The translations under genes and the position numbers were made by a program. DNA of 45,651 nucleotides. Source: Eubacteriales bacterium (GTDB taxonomy: Bacteria; Bacillota; Clostridia; Oscillospirales; Oscillospiraceae). This document shows positions 8,699 through 17,241 of this stretch, piece by piece. Position 1 is the stretch's first letter. The number at the start of each line of letters is the position of its first letter. The stretch is taken from assembly GCA_030531505.1 (NCBI GenBank), contig JAUNNH010000016.1:1-45651 (forward strand). Direction: 5' to 3'. The notes under the pieces were generated by a model. The model worked only from the letters and a program-made list of their open reading frames with translations. It was not told the DNA's origin and did no database searches.

Positions 8699-8727
8699 TT
8701 GCAAATACGCAGCGGACCCGATATAAT
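8699..8727 (+). promoter_or_regulatory. Predicted sigma-A promoter of the carboxypeptidase gene
   Basis: TTGCAA (8699-8704) and TATAAT (8722-8727) are separated by 17 bp on the plus strand, 51 bp upstream of the ATG at 8779. The box lies in the divergent gap shared with the response regulator gene. Confidence 0.82.
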
Positions 8728-8778
8728 ATATTGACTAATTGTTATATTACCACATTCCGGAGAAAACGGGAGCACAAA

Positions 8779-10203
8779 ATGAAAAAAAATAAGATTTTTC
8801 CCCTGCTCGTGGTCCTGGCCCTGCTGCTCACCGCAGCTGCCCCGGCGGCGCTGGCCGTTGAACCGGCCCCCGCGCTGGACGGGCAGGCCGCGCTGGTGGT
8901 GGACCTCGACTCGGGAAACATTCTCTTGGATCTCAACAAGGATCAGCAGCGCGCTCCGGCGAGCCTGACAAAGGTCATGACCACCCTGCTTGCGCTCGAA
9001 GCGCTCGAGGCGGGCCGCGCCAGCCTGGACGATCGGGTCACCGCGCAGGACGACTGCCGCCAGGGCATGGATGAGTCGAGCAGCACCGCGGGCATTGCGC
9101 CCGGCATCGTCGTCTCCTTCCGGGAGCTGCTGTATGTGACGATGGTGGGCTCGGCCAACGAGGCCTGCAACGTCATCGGTTCCTACCTCGCCGGTTCCGT
9201 GGATAAATTCGTGGAACAGATGAACGAACGCGCCGTGCAGCTCGGCTGTACGCAGACCCATTTCAAGAATACGAACGGCCTGCCGGCCGAGGGGCACGTC
9301 AGCACAGCCTGGGATCTTTATCTCATCACACGCGAAGCCATGAAGCACCCGCTTTTCATGGAGCTCGCCAACACCGCGAGCTATGAGCCCGAGTCCATCG
9401 ATGTCAACGGCGGCGCCGTCATGTACAGTTCCAACGCCCTTCTCACGCCTTACGGCCACTACGGTGCCGGTTACGAGTATCCCTACGCCTCCGGCGTCAA
9501 GACCGGCTTCACCCAGGCCGCGGGCTACTGCCTCATCTCCACCGCCGAGAAGGAGGGCGTACGTGCGCTCGTCATCGTGATGGGCTGCCGCGGGCTTTTG
9601 AACGCGCAGATCAACGAATACCGCAACTTCTCCGACACGATCCACCTCTATGACTGGGTCTTCCAGAATTTCTCCTATCAGACCGTGCTGGCCGCCTCCG
9701 AGACGGTGCAGAAGGTCCCGGTGGAATTTGCGCAGGATGACGGGCAGGTCATCCTCCACGCGATTCAGGACGTGTCGATCCTCCTGCCGAACGACGTCGA
9801 TCTGACCACCCGCCGCACGCAGGTAACGCTCTATGAGCAGAAGCTCCGCGCGCCCATCGAAAAGGGTACCGTGCTCGGCGAGGCGCGTATCTTCATCGGC
9901 GACACGCCTTATGGCACCGTGAAGCTCGTTAACGCCGTCCCGGTGGAGCTTGCCCGCGGGCAGTACATGCTGCAGCAGCTCCGCGCCGTGTTCTCCAAGG
10001 GCTGGGTTCTCGCGGTGATCGGCGTCCTGCTGGTCCTGTTCCTGGCCTATTTGATCCTGGTGACACGCTATCGCCGCCTGCGCCGCAAGCATCTCAAGGA
10101 GCGCCGGCTCGCCGAACAGCGCCGGCAGGCGCAGCGGGAAGCGATGCAGCGGGCAGCCGAAACCGCCGCCGAGCTGGACGGCCAGTGGAAGGATCTGTAC
10201 TGA
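8779..10203 (+). CDS. D-alanyl-D-alanine carboxypeptidase (DacF-like, S11 family)
   Basis: 474 residues from ATG 8779 with a GGGAG site. A signal peptide (KKNKIFPLLVVLALLL...ALA) leads to an S11 penicillin-binding domain with all three motifs: SLTK at residues 62-65, SAN at 125-127 and KTG at 241-243. A PBP5-like C-terminal domain follows, then a membrane helix near residues 414-434 and a basic, coiled cytoplasmic tail (RRLRRKHLKERRLAEQRRQ). It trims the terminal D-Ala of peptidoglycan stem peptides outside the membrane. DacF is a sporulation-linked member in Bacillus, but assignment to that paralogue is uncertain. Confidence 0.93.
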   Translation: MKKNKIFPLLVVLALLLTAAAPAALAVEPAPALDGQAALVVDLDSGNILLDLNKDQQRAPASLTKVMTTLLALEALEAGRASLDDRVTAQDDCRQGMDESSSTAGIAPGIVVSFRELLYVTMVGSANEACNVIGSYLAGSVDKFVEQMNERAVQLGCTQTHFKNTNGLPAEGHVSTAWDLYLITREAMKHPLFMELANTASYEPESIDVNGGAVMYSSNALLTPYGHYGAGYEYPYASGVKTGFTQAAGYCLISTAEKEGVRALVIVMGCRGLLNAQINEYRNFSDTIHLYDWVFQNFSYQTVLAASETVQKVPVEFAQDDGQVILHAIQDVSILLPNDVDLTTRRTQVTLYEQKLRAPIEKGTVLGEARIFIGDTPYGTVKLVNAVPVELARGQYMLQQLRAVFSKGWVLAVIGVLLVLFLAYLILVTRYRRLRRKHLKERRLAEQRRQAQREAMQRAAETAAELDGQWKDLY

Positions 10204-10220
10204 GCCATATCCCATGAATA

Positions 10221-10260
10221 AACGCATCCGCGGTCCGAGAGGACCGCGGATGCGTTTTTT
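10221..10260 (+). terminator. Intrinsic terminator after the carboxypeptidase gene
   Basis: A 16-bp stem (10221-10236 with 10241-10256) and GAGA loop; the plus strand continues into a T-run. It lies between two convergent genes. Confidence 0.92.
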
Positions 10261-10269
10261 GTTTCCGGA

Positions 10270-11589
10270 TCAGTTGGCCGTCACGCTGACGGTCTTGATG
10301 CCGTTGGAGAGCTGACAGCTCTCGCCATGCTCAAGTGTCCCGCTGTAGAGGACCATTGAGAAGGCGCGCTCCGATTCGGGTACAAGCTCCTCACCGTTGA
10401 GCTGGAGCCGCTCGCCGGCCGCACCGGGGAAGGCCGCCAGGATGCTCGCCGCGCTTCCGCCGGGAGCCGTCTGCTTTTCGCTCCCGATGTAGGCGATGAC
10501 CGTCCCGCCGTCGATCTGAAGTGTGCCGCGGGCGTTCAGGCCGCGCCGCATGGCGTTGATGCAGAGGCGGCCGCCGCTGACGGTGATATCGCCCGCGCCG
10601 CTGCCCTTCTCCCCGGCCTGTACCGCGTCGCCCCGGGTGCTGAGCGTCAGCATGCCGCCGCTGAGGAGCACGTTCCCGTCGCAGGAGATCGCATCTTCGA
10701 TGGCATTGACGGTCAGCATCCCGTCGCTGATCTCAACGCCGGTTTTGGCCTTCAGCGCGTTGCTGCTCTGGCCCAGGCCATCGCCCTGCGCGTCGACCGT
10801 GACCGAGCCGCCCGTCATGGTCAGGACCGTCTCGGCCGAGATGCCGTCGCCCTTGGACTCCACCACGACCGTACCGCCGCTGATGGCGACATAGCCCTTG
10901 CCCTCTTTCTTCGCGGAACTCGCCTTCACGCCGTCGTTGCCGGCGACGACGCTGAGCTCGCCGCCCTGGATCTCCACCGACTCGGAGGCGCGGAAACCGT
11001 TGCCTGCCGCCAGGATCTGCACGCTGCCGCTCTTGAGCTTCAGGTCGTCCTTCCCGGCCACGCCGTTGTTGATATAGCCGCGGACCTCCAGCTCTCCCTC
11101 GCCCTCGATGATCAGGTCGTCCTCGGCGAGTACAGCGGCGCCGGTCTGAGTACCGTCAAAGGCGGCAAGATCCGCCTCCGTGCCGGAGACGAACAGGTTC
11201 TTTGTCCCCTCTGTGAGGATCAGATGGACGTTCTTGGCCTGCTTGACCCAGAGGGCCGGGCCGGTCCCGTTGCTGACCGAGACGCCGTCGAGCGTGAGAT
11301 AGACGTTCATGGCCTCGTCACCGGTATCGATCACGATCTGCCCCTCATCCAGCGTTCCGCTGAGGGCATACTCGCCGCCGGAAGCAATGGTGACGGTATT
11401 CCCGTCAACGCGGGCTCCACCCCCGCTGGCCGTAGCGGTCCCGTCCACAAGCGCGATGCGGACGACCGGATCCGGCGTCGCCTCCGGCTCTGCCGAGGAC
11501 GCCGCGGGCTCGACCGTCGTGGAGGAGCAGGCGCCGAGCAGGAACAGCGCACAGAGCACGGCGATCAGAAGAAGCTTTTTCATGGTCAC
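10270..11589 (-). CDS. Cthe_2159-type carbohydrate-binding lipoprotein
   Basis: 439 residues from GTG 11589, preferred because AAGGGA lies at good spacing and the codon overlaps the upstream stop as GTGA; ATG 11583 is the alternative. A lipobox (LLGACSS) is near residues 18-24. The body is a long run of short parallel-beta-helix turns, with repeated ISGGT/MTGGSVTV/LSGGMLTL units that each carry a 'D(G/A)I' or 'GDG' step. This is the pattern of the Cthe_2159 carbohydrate-binding family, whose founding member binds polygalacturonate. It is the last gene of the cotH-kinase/VTC operon and probably sits on the outer face of the membrane. Confidence 0.88.
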   Translation of the reverse strand: MTMKKLLLIAVLCALFLLGACSSTTVEPAASSAEPEATPDPVVRIALVDGTATASGGGARVDGNTVTIASGGEYALSGTLDEGQIVIDTGDEAMNVYLTLDGVSVSNGTGPALWVKQAKNVHLILTEGTKNLFVSGTEADLAAFDGTQTGAAVLAEDDLIIEGEGELEVRGYINNGVAGKDDLKLKSGSVQILAAGNGFRASESVEIQGGELSVVAGNDGVKASSAKKEGKGYVAISGGTVVVESKGDGISAETVLTMTGGSVTVDAQGDGLGQSSNALKAKTGVEISDGMLTVNAIEDAISCDGNVLLSGGMLTLSTRGDAVQAGEKGSGAGDITVSGGRLCINAMRRGLNARGTLQIDGGTVIAYIGSEKQTAPGGSAASILAAFPGAAGERLQLNGEELVPESERAFSMVLYSGTLEHGESCQLSNGIKTVSVTAN

Positions 11590-12248
11590 ATCACGTCCCT
11601 TTCCGCCTCGCGGCTGCAGACGATGTTCAGGTTCCCGTTGCGGCAGCGGATGGCGTCGATAAAATCCTTGGTTTTGGCCGGATCCTTCAGCTCGATGGCG
11701 TATACGAGCTCATAGAGCGTGCCCATATTGGTCGTGCGCACGCGGGTGAGCTCATGGCTGCGGGTATACTGTGCGAAGAGATCGTCGAACAGTTCCTCGT
11801 AGTTCAGGTTCTCCGGGATCGTGATCTTAAGCTGCCGATGCGTACCGGCGGGCTCCCCGAAGTGCAGCCGCTCCAGCCCGACCGTCGCAGCTGCCAGGAT
11901 CACGAAAAACAGCACCGCGAAGCCGACAAAGCCCATGCCGCAGGCAAGGCCGAGAGCCACGGCGAAAAAGATGCCGGTGATCTCCTTGGCGCTGCCGGGC
12001 GCGCTGCGGAAGCGCACCAGCGCGAAGGTGCCGGCCACCGCGAGGCCCGCGCCGATGTTGCCGTTGACGAGCATGATGACCAGCGCCACAACGGGCGGCA
12101 GCAGCGCCAGCGTCTGGGCATAGGCCCCGGAATGATGCTCGCCCCGCGTAAAGACGACCGCCGCCAGGAAGCCGAGGAACAGCGCGCTCAGTTCGCAGAT
12201 CAGGAAAGCCGTCAGGCTCATGGGGCTTGCGATCACAGAGTTAAACAC
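11586..12248 (-). CDS. DUF4956 membrane protein
   Basis: 220 residues from GTG 12248, which overlaps the end of the polyphosphate polymerase gene. Four or so membrane helices fill the first ~130 residues, including the conserved GNIGAGLAVAGTFALVRFRSAPGSAKEI loop region characteristic of DUF4956. The C-terminal ~90 residues form a soluble domain. The family is almost always encoded next to VTC-type polyphosphate polymerases and CotH-kinase proteins, as here, and its biochemical role is not known. Confidence 0.9.
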   Translation of the reverse strand: MFNSVIASPMSLTAFLICELSALFLGFLAAVVFTRGEHHSGAYAQTLALLPPVVALVIMLVNGNIGAGLAVAGTFALVRFRSAPGSAKEITGIFFAVALGLACGMGFVGFAVLFFVILAAATVGLERLHFGEPAGTHRQLKITIPENLNYEELFDDLFAQYTRSHELTRVRTTNMGTLYELVYAIELKDPAKTKDFIDAIRCRNGNLNIVCSREAERDVM

Positions 12249-12975
12249 AAATCATCTCTCCCTTGATGTACTCCTGCATATATTCCTGCAGAAGATGGTT
12301 TTTATAGCATACGCCATATTTGGAAAAGCTGGTCGGAAAGAGCGCCTGCTCGCTGAGCAGATGCGCCAGCCAGAGCGGCGCCGCGCCGGGGATCTTGAGC
12401 TCCATGAGCGCCTCCCCGTTCGGCAGCAGCAGCTCCCCGCCGCTGCCGGCGGCAAAGCTCAGCTCCTTCTCCCGCCAGCGGATACGCTCATCAAAGGTGA
12501 TGCGCAGCTCCGGATCCTCCCGGGAACGCCAGGAGGTCCGTTCGCAGGCGATCAGCACCTTGGGGCTCGGTCGGTTTTCACGCAGGAACCATTGGATCTC
12601 CCGCGTCATCTGGCTGTCCTCGGGCGGCTCGGCCGCGCCGGAGAGCCAAGCCTCCGCCTGCCGGCCGGTCATGACCACCCGGCGCTTATAGACAATACCC
12701 TTGTATTTCTTCTTGAGCTCCACAAAGCTCTCGCAGTCGGCCCCGTCCGGGTTATAGCTGCGCACGCGCAGCTTCTCCTTATAGATCGGCGCGTCGATGG
12801 AGTGGCGGATCAGATGAAAATCATCGCCGTCGTAGTAGATGCTGCAAACCGTGCTGCGGTGGTACTCGTCCGGTTCTATGTAATCCGCCAGCTTCTCCAT
12901 CAGCCGCACGTATCCCTCCGCGGTCAGGAGATATTTCTTCTCATAGCGTTTGAAGGTGAGCTTGGTCTCTCCCAT
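12241..12975 (-). CDS. VTC-domain polyphosphate polymerase-like protein
   Basis: 244 residues. The N-terminus FKRYEKKYLLT and the sequence IYYDGDDFHLIRHSI are typical of VTC catalytic tunnels; basic residues that would hold polyphosphate are in KEKLRVRSY and ELKKKYKGIVYKRR, and the late MELKIPG supplies the conserved Glu-Leu-Lys. In yeast the VTC4 domain makes polyphosphate from ATP at a membrane. The bacterial stand-alone form usually pairs with DUF4956, as in the next gene, so the two probably work together. Substrate and product have not been shown here. Confidence 0.9.
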   Translation of the reverse strand: MGETKLTFKRYEKKYLLTAEGYVRLMEKLADYIEPDEYHRSTVCSIYYDGDDFHLIRHSIDAPIYKEKLRVRSYNPDGADCESFVELKKKYKGIVYKRRVVMTGRQAEAWLSGAAEPPEDSQMTREIQWFLRENRPSPKVLIACERTSWRSREDPELRITFDERIRWREKELSFAAGSGGELLLPNGEALMELKIPGAAPLWLAHLLSEQALFPTSFSKYGVCYKNHLLQEYMQEYIKGEMICV

Positions 12976-12978
12976 ATA

Positions 12979-15345
12979 TTACTCTCCGAAATAGCGTGCG
13001 CGCTCCTCCGCCCCGACGTGCAGGAAGCTGCACAGCGCATCGATGCAGCCCTCATGCCAGCGGTTTTCCAGAAAGCCGCTGCGCAGATCGTCGACGCTGC
13101 GCATCCACCGGGATCCCTTCAGGCCGAGGAAGGCGTGGTTCCGGTCGATCTCCGGTGCGAGCTCGGCGCTGAGGCGATCGATCTCCGCGAGGGTCGCCTC
13201 GTCGCTGAGCGGACCGCTCAGCAGCGCCGCGGCACGGCGGAGCAGCTGGTCACGGAAGTTGGCGTTTTTCGAAAGCGACTGGATCATTTTGCCGATCTGC
13301 CGCCCCTCCAGGGAATACTGCTTCAGAAGATCAAAGCAGGCGGCTCTGTCCATAAAGACGGCGTCCAGATCATAGAGCATGAGCCGCCAGCGCCCGTCGT
13401 TCTCCGAGGAGCGGCCGTAGCGCAGATTGCCGGACTGCAGATCCTTGTTGCCGGACCAGCCCTCGACGATGATCCAGTCGATCAGGCTGTCGATATCCAG
13501 ATGCGAACAGACGGCGCGATAGTTTTCCTCATCGCTCATGTCCAGCCGGAGGATCGGATCGACAACGTCCCGATAGAGCGAGGTGTCCTCGTGTGCCGAG
13601 GCTTCCACCACGGTGACGCTGTCGCGGCTGACGCCGAGGTGGTCGGCCAGCATCTGCTCGTTGGCTTTCTCCTCCAGGGCGTAAATGCCGCTGTATGTCC
13701 CGTTTATGTACAGCACCCCGTAGCGGAAGCGCTGCACCAGCACATTGTCCGTGGCCTCCGCGGCCAGGCTGCAGACGAGCTCATTGCGGATGAGGCTGCG
13801 GGCGTAGTCCTGCCCGCTGCGCAGCAGCAGATTCCGAAAGCTGCTCACGCCCCCGCCGAAGCAGTCATACTCGAGGGTCCCGGCGCCGTAGGCGTCACGG
13901 AAGCGCAGGCTCAGGTTCTTCTTTTTCAGGATCAGGCTCGTCTCCCCGTTGAGCTTGACTTCACAGGGGATGCGAAAGCCGCCGTCCTCCTCGAAAAACA
14001 GGAGCGCGCCCCGTGCCCTGGAGTTCTTCATGGCATTTTCGTACAAAACGCGGAAATCGTGTGGATCGTCTGTCAGCAGGCTGAAGATCGGCAGACTATG
14101 GCCCTCGTTGATAAAAAAGCTCAGGTTCAGCGCCGGGCTGCGCAGCGCGCCATCCTCCACGGCGACAGCCCGCAGCACGGTGGTCTCGAGGATGACGAGC
14201 GGCTCCTCATAGCGCAGGCTCTTCTCGGTCGGAAGCGAGCCGTCCGTCGTATAGTAGATCTCACCCGGGCTATCCAACTCGACCGTCACGCTTTCCACGC
14301 CCTCGAATACGCCGTCGGCTCCAAGGCTCACCGGAGTGGCAGAGATGCGGCGGCAGCCCTCGTCGTTTTCGTCGCCGGGCGTCCGTTTGTCGAAATAGAA
14401 CCAGCCGGACTGGCCTTCGAGACGGCCGATACTCCGGTCATAGGGGACGCCGCGCAGTGCCATATAGTCGACGAGCGTGCCGTCCGGCGCGCTCAAATAG
14501 AGCTGCTCGGCCTGGGAGTCAAGCGCGAAGCCGGTGCAGATATCGCTCCTGTCGCCGGCGTACGACGCCGTCTCGCTGCAGCGCAGCAGCAGGCGCTTTC
14601 CCGCCTTGAGTGTCCGCGCGGGGAAAGCCCAGCGTTCCCGCTCACCCTCGCGGTCGGAAAGATGCCAGCCGCTCAGGTCCACATCCTCGTCGGAGATGTT
14701 CTGGATCTCCACCCAGTCGCAGCTGCCATAGCGCCAGTCAAAGCGCGGCGTATCCTCATAGCTCGCGGCCTCGGCGATCACAAGCGGCCCGGCGGGCAGC
14801 TCCAGGCTCTCCTGCCAGGCGTCGTAGTCCGCCGCGGTGTTCCCCCGTCCGGGGGTCGGGTAGAGACTCTCCTCAAAGCTTCCGTCCGCTCCGCGGACGA
14901 GTGAGCGATCCGCCGCGCCCGTGCACAGGACGCGCTCGACGATCTCCCCGTCGGGTCCGCGCAGGAAGAGGGTTTCCCCCTCGGAGAGGGAAAAACTGCT
15001 GTGATATTCGCCCTCGGCGCGGTCCTTCCCATCGGCAAAGATGAGCAGATACCCGCCGCTCTCAAGCGTTTGGGCCGGCAGGGCCCAGCCCTCTTTTCCG
15101 CCCCGGTCGCTCAGATGCCAGCCCGTCAGATCCAGCGCCGCATCGGAGGCGTTCTCCAGTTCGATCCAGTCGGAGAAATCCCCGTCCTCATCCCGGAGGC
15201 TTGCTTTATTCTTGACCATCAGCTCGGAGATGCGCAGTCCCTCCGCCGCTTCTGCGGCGGCGAGCTCCGGCCGAAGCTGCAGCGCAGATACGCCCAGCAG
15301 CAGCGCCAGTGCCAGGGACAGGCTCCGCAGGCATCGTTTCTTCAT
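12979..15345 (-). CDS. CotH-kinase family surface protein with two lamin-tail domains
   Basis: 788 residues from ATG 15345. The signal peptide (KKRCLRSLSLALALLLGVSA) is followed by two lamin-tail domains (ISELMVKNKASLRDEDGDFSDWIELEN... at about 35-150 and a second copy with CDWVEIQNISDEDVDLSGWHLSD at about 200-330), a chitobiase C-terminal-type domain (about 345-420, YYTTDGSLPT), and a CotH kinase domain to the end. In the kinase, NGTYSGIYALEEKAN, NKDLQSGNLRYG and LYDLDAVF are the expected catalytic segments. CotH phosphorylates spore-coat proteins in Bacillus; this exported version probably acts at the cell surface. First gene of a four-gene operon behind a near-consensus promoter. Confidence 0.92.
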   Translation of the reverse strand: MKKRCLRSLSLALALLLGVSALQLRPELAAAEAAEGLRISELMVKNKASLRDEDGDFSDWIELENASDAALDLTGWHLSDRGGKEGWALPAQTLESGGYLLIFADGKDRAEGEYHSSFSLSEGETLFLRGPDGEIVERVLCTGAADRSLVRGADGSFEESLYPTPGRGNTAADYDAWQESLELPAGPLVIAEAASYEDTPRFDWRYGSCDWVEIQNISDEDVDLSGWHLSDREGERERWAFPARTLKAGKRLLLRCSETASYAGDRSDICTGFALDSQAEQLYLSAPDGTLVDYMALRGVPYDRSIGRLEGQSGWFYFDKRTPGDENDEGCRRISATPVSLGADGVFEGVESVTVELDSPGEIYYTTDGSLPTEKSLRYEEPLVILETTVLRAVAVEDGALRSPALNLSFFINEGHSLPIFSLLTDDPHDFRVLYENAMKNSRARGALLFFEEDGGFRIPCEVKLNGETSLILKKKNLSLRFRDAYGAGTLEYDCFGGGVSSFRNLLLRSGQDYARSLIRNELVCSLAAEATDNVLVQRFRYGVLYINGTYSGIYALEEKANEQMLADHLGVSRDSVTVVEASAHEDTSLYRDVVDPILRLDMSDEENYRAVCSHLDIDSLIDWIIVEGWSGNKDLQSGNLRYGRSSENDGRWRLMLYDLDAVFMDRAACFDLLKQYSLEGRQIGKMIQSLSKNANFRDQLLRRAAALLSGPLSDEATLAEIDRLSAELAPEIDRNHAFLGLKGSRWMRSVDDLRSGFLENRWHEGCIDALCSFLHVGAEERARYFGE

Positions 15346-15381
15346 GTCGCGCCTCGCGTTTATCGCAAAGAAAATCAGGTT

Positions 15382-15411
15382 ATTATACCGCAAAAAGGCC
15401 CTTCGTGTCAA
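15382..15411 (-). promoter_or_regulatory. Near-consensus sigma-A promoter of the CotH-kinase operon
   Basis: TTGACA (15406-15411) and TATAAT (15382-15387) on the minus strand with an 18-bp spacer; the -10 lies 37 bp upstream of the ATG at 15345. Confidence 0.88.
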
Positions 15412-15456
15412 TGTGAAAGCGGCAAGGGAGCGAGGCGGAAACGAAGCGACCAAGAG

Positions 15457-15488
15457 GACCGCCGGGAGGCATCTGCCTCCCGGCGGTC
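15457..15488 (-). terminator. Long hairpin after the spoIVB 3' end
   Basis: A perfect 15-bp GC-rich stem (15457-15471 with 15474-15488) and a 2-nt loop, just after the spoIVB stop codon. There is no T-run on the minus strand, so it is either a weak or factor-assisted terminator, or a transcript-stabilising hairpin. Confidence 0.55.
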
Positions 15489-15492
15489 GAAT

Positions 15493-15591
15493 TCAGGCTG
15501 CCCGCTCCTGCAGCTGCGCATCGTCCAGCATGTCCTGGATGCTGATGGCATAGCCGCGCGTCGGATCATTCACGAACACATGCGTCACCGC
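15493..15591 (-). pseudogene. spoIVB: Detached 3' end of spoIVB
   Basis: Reading leftward, these codons give VTHVFVNDPTRGYAISIQ and a further 14 residues before a TGA stop. This is the conserved SpoIVB C-terminus that follows the catalytic GMSGSP motif. The rest of the gene lies about 12 kb away at 27704-28627 and in the same orientation. The two parts join without a frame change through the shared 16-bp sequence at 15576-15591. As the sequence stands, this fragment has no start codon and is not expected to be translated. Confidence 0.93.
15576..15591. other. Left attachment site core
   Basis: ACACATGCGTCACCGC, identical to 27718-27733. On the outer side it continues the spoIVB reading frame; on the inner side the recombinase stop codon follows after 7 bp. 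The crossover dinucleotide cannot be fixed by eye. Confidence 0.9.
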
Positions 15592-15598
15592 ATGATGG

Positions 15599-17140
15599 CT
15601 ACACCTTGGGGAGCCTGGGATACAGGTCAATGGACACAATTCCGTCCTCTCCCCGGTAGTATTCGATCTTGTAAAGGATGGTCTTCAAGAGCTCGTTGCG
15701 CTCCTGTACGGTCAAATCGTCGTAGCTGGCCAATAGCGTCTCCGTCTGCGGAATGATCTCCTGCTGGCTGCTCTCGTCGGCCTCATACTGCGCCAGGCTC
15801 TGCTCGGCGGCGTCCTGCTGCTCCTGCAATTCATTGAGCTCGCGGGTCAGCTTGTCGCGGCGCTCCCCGAAGACCTCCAGGCTGTAGACGCCCTGTTCAA
15901 CCAGCGTGTAGGCCCGGTCAAGCTGGGCTTTCAGCTTCTCCCGCTCCGCCTCGATCCGTTCCAGCTGCCGCCGACAGTCCGCAATGTCCTCCGCAAAGCC
16001 CACGGTGTCCAGCTTGATCCTGTAGCCGTCCAGCCAGCTCCGCAGCGCGTTCAGGATCTCCGTTTCCACCAGCGCAAAGCTGGCAGAGCGGTTGGAACAG
16101 TGGTGCGGATTGGTACAGGCCACGCGGGGCGGGTTGGGGTGGTTCTTGGAGGACACCTTGCGGCCGATGGGCTTTCCGCACTCGGCGCAGACCATCACGC
16201 CGGCAAAGGGGTTGACAAGCTCGTACTGCTTTTTCACCTTCGGCCCCACGTAGTTCTCCTTGCGGATCTTCTGCGCCTTCTCAAAGAGCGCGTCGTCGAT
16301 CAGCGCGGGGTGGCGGCCCTCGTACAGATCGTAGTCCTCCACGTCCTTGCAGTGCCGGTAGCTGGACACCACATTGCCCCGCTCGTCCAGGCGCTTGGTC
16401 TCCTTCACGTAGCCGCGCTTGATTTTGCCGAGATAGACGGGGTTTATGAGAATTGCGCCCACCGTTGAGGCGTCCCATTTCCCGCCATGGCGCGTGGGGA
16501 TCTTGCGGTCGTTCAGCTCATTGGCGATCATCTTCGTGCCCTGCCGCCGGACGTACAGCTCAAACATCCGTCGCACAGTCTCCGCCTCCGCCGGGTTGGG
16601 CTCGAGCGTATAGCCTTTCTCGCCCTGCAGCTTCACCCGGTCATAGCCGTAGGGCGCGATGCTGCCGACGTATTTCCCTTCGCTGGCGGAGCTCTGACGG
16701 CCTCTGACGAGGCGTCGGTTGATGGTCTTGTACTCCCTCCGGCTCATGAACAGGCCGAACTCGAAATACTCCTGGTCAAATTCGTCCGTTGGGTCGTAGG
16801 TCTTGGCGGGTGTGATGATCTTGGTGTCGGAGAACTGAAAGATCTGACTGATGTATGCCTGATCCGCGCTGTTGCCGCGGGCCAGACGCTCCACATCGAC
16901 AACGAGCACCCCGGTATAGATCCCGGAAGAGACCTCTTCCAGCATCTTCTGTACCTCGGGCCGGGCGGCAATAGACTCGCCGGACACGACCTCCCGATAC
17001 ACCTTCGCAATATAGAATCCTCTGTCTCTCGCCAGTCTGTCCAGAATCTCCTGGTGCCGTTTCAGCGTTTCCTCCACACTCAAGTCCAGATAGTCACGGT
17101 CAAAGCGAGATTTACGGAGATATTCGATATATTGCTCCAT
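15599..17140 (-). CDS. Large serine recombinase (integrase of the spoIVB element)
   Basis: 513 residues from ATG 17140 with a GGAGG site. The resolvase-type catalytic domain has the nucleophile Ser11 (YLRKSR) and the conserved VVDVERLARG arginine segment. A recombinase domain follows (about 160-290, with GYDR, GTKMIANELN and NPVYLGKIKRG), then a zinc ribbon (CAECGK ... CTNPHHC), then a long coiled coil (about 385-470) and a C-terminal tail. Large serine recombinases integrate and excise DNA between short att sites without host factors; excision usually needs a directionality factor. The gene is transcribed towards attL from its own strong promoter and appears intact. Confidence 0.96.
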   Translation of the reverse strand: MEQYIEYLRKSRFDRDYLDLSVEETLKRHQEILDRLARDRGFYIAKVYREVVSGESIAARPEVQKMLEEVSSGIYTGVLVVDVERLARGNSADQAYISQIFQFSDTKIITPAKTYDPTDEFDQEYFEFGLFMSRREYKTINRRLVRGRQSSASEGKYVGSIAPYGYDRVKLQGEKGYTLEPNPAEAETVRRMFELYVRRQGTKMIANELNDRKIPTRHGGKWDASTVGAILINPVYLGKIKRGYVKETKRLDERGNVVSSYRHCKDVEDYDLYEGRHPALIDDALFEKAQKIRKENYVGPKVKKQYELVNPFAGVMVCAECGKPIGRKVSSKNHPNPPRVACTNPHHCSNRSASFALVETEILNALRSWLDGYRIKLDTVGFAEDIADCRRQLERIEAEREKLKAQLDRAYTLVEQGVYSLEVFGERRDKLTRELNELQEQQDAAEQSLAQYEADESSQQEIIPQTETLLASYDDLTVQERNELLKTILYKIEYYRGEDGIVSIDLYPRLPKV

Positions 17141-17154
17141 GGGGGCCTCCTTTC

Positions 17155-17190
17155 TGTCGATATTATCTCAAATCGGCCACAGCCTGTCAA
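17155..17190 (-). promoter_or_regulatory. Sigma-A promoter of the recombinase, with a possible 0A-box
   Basis: TTGACA (17185-17190) and GATAAT (17162-17167) on the minus strand with a 17-bp spacer, directly upstream of the recombinase ribosome binding site. Next to the -10 box the plus strand reads TGTCGAT (17155-17161), one base away from the Spo0A box core TGTCGAA. The promoter is well supported; the 0A-box is a weak, short match. Confidence 0.8.
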
Positions 17191-17212
17191 ATTTTCGGGC
17201 GTGGCAATTTAT

Positions 17213-17241
17213 AGAAAAAGGCCGCAGATCATAGCTGCGGC
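17213..17241 (-). terminator. Intrinsic terminator between the 59-aa ORF and the recombinase
   Basis: GCCGCAG pairs with CTGCGGC across a 7-nt loop, followed on the minus strand by CTTTTTC. The stop codon of the upstream small ORF lies in the loop, so the recombinase depends on its own promoter. Confidence 0.8.

Noticed and set aside
12220-14904. A long open frame (894 codons) on the plus strand opposite the VTC and CotH-kinase genes
   Set aside because: It is the antisense shadow of GC-rich coding DNA; it has no recognisable domain and overlaps two well-supported genes.
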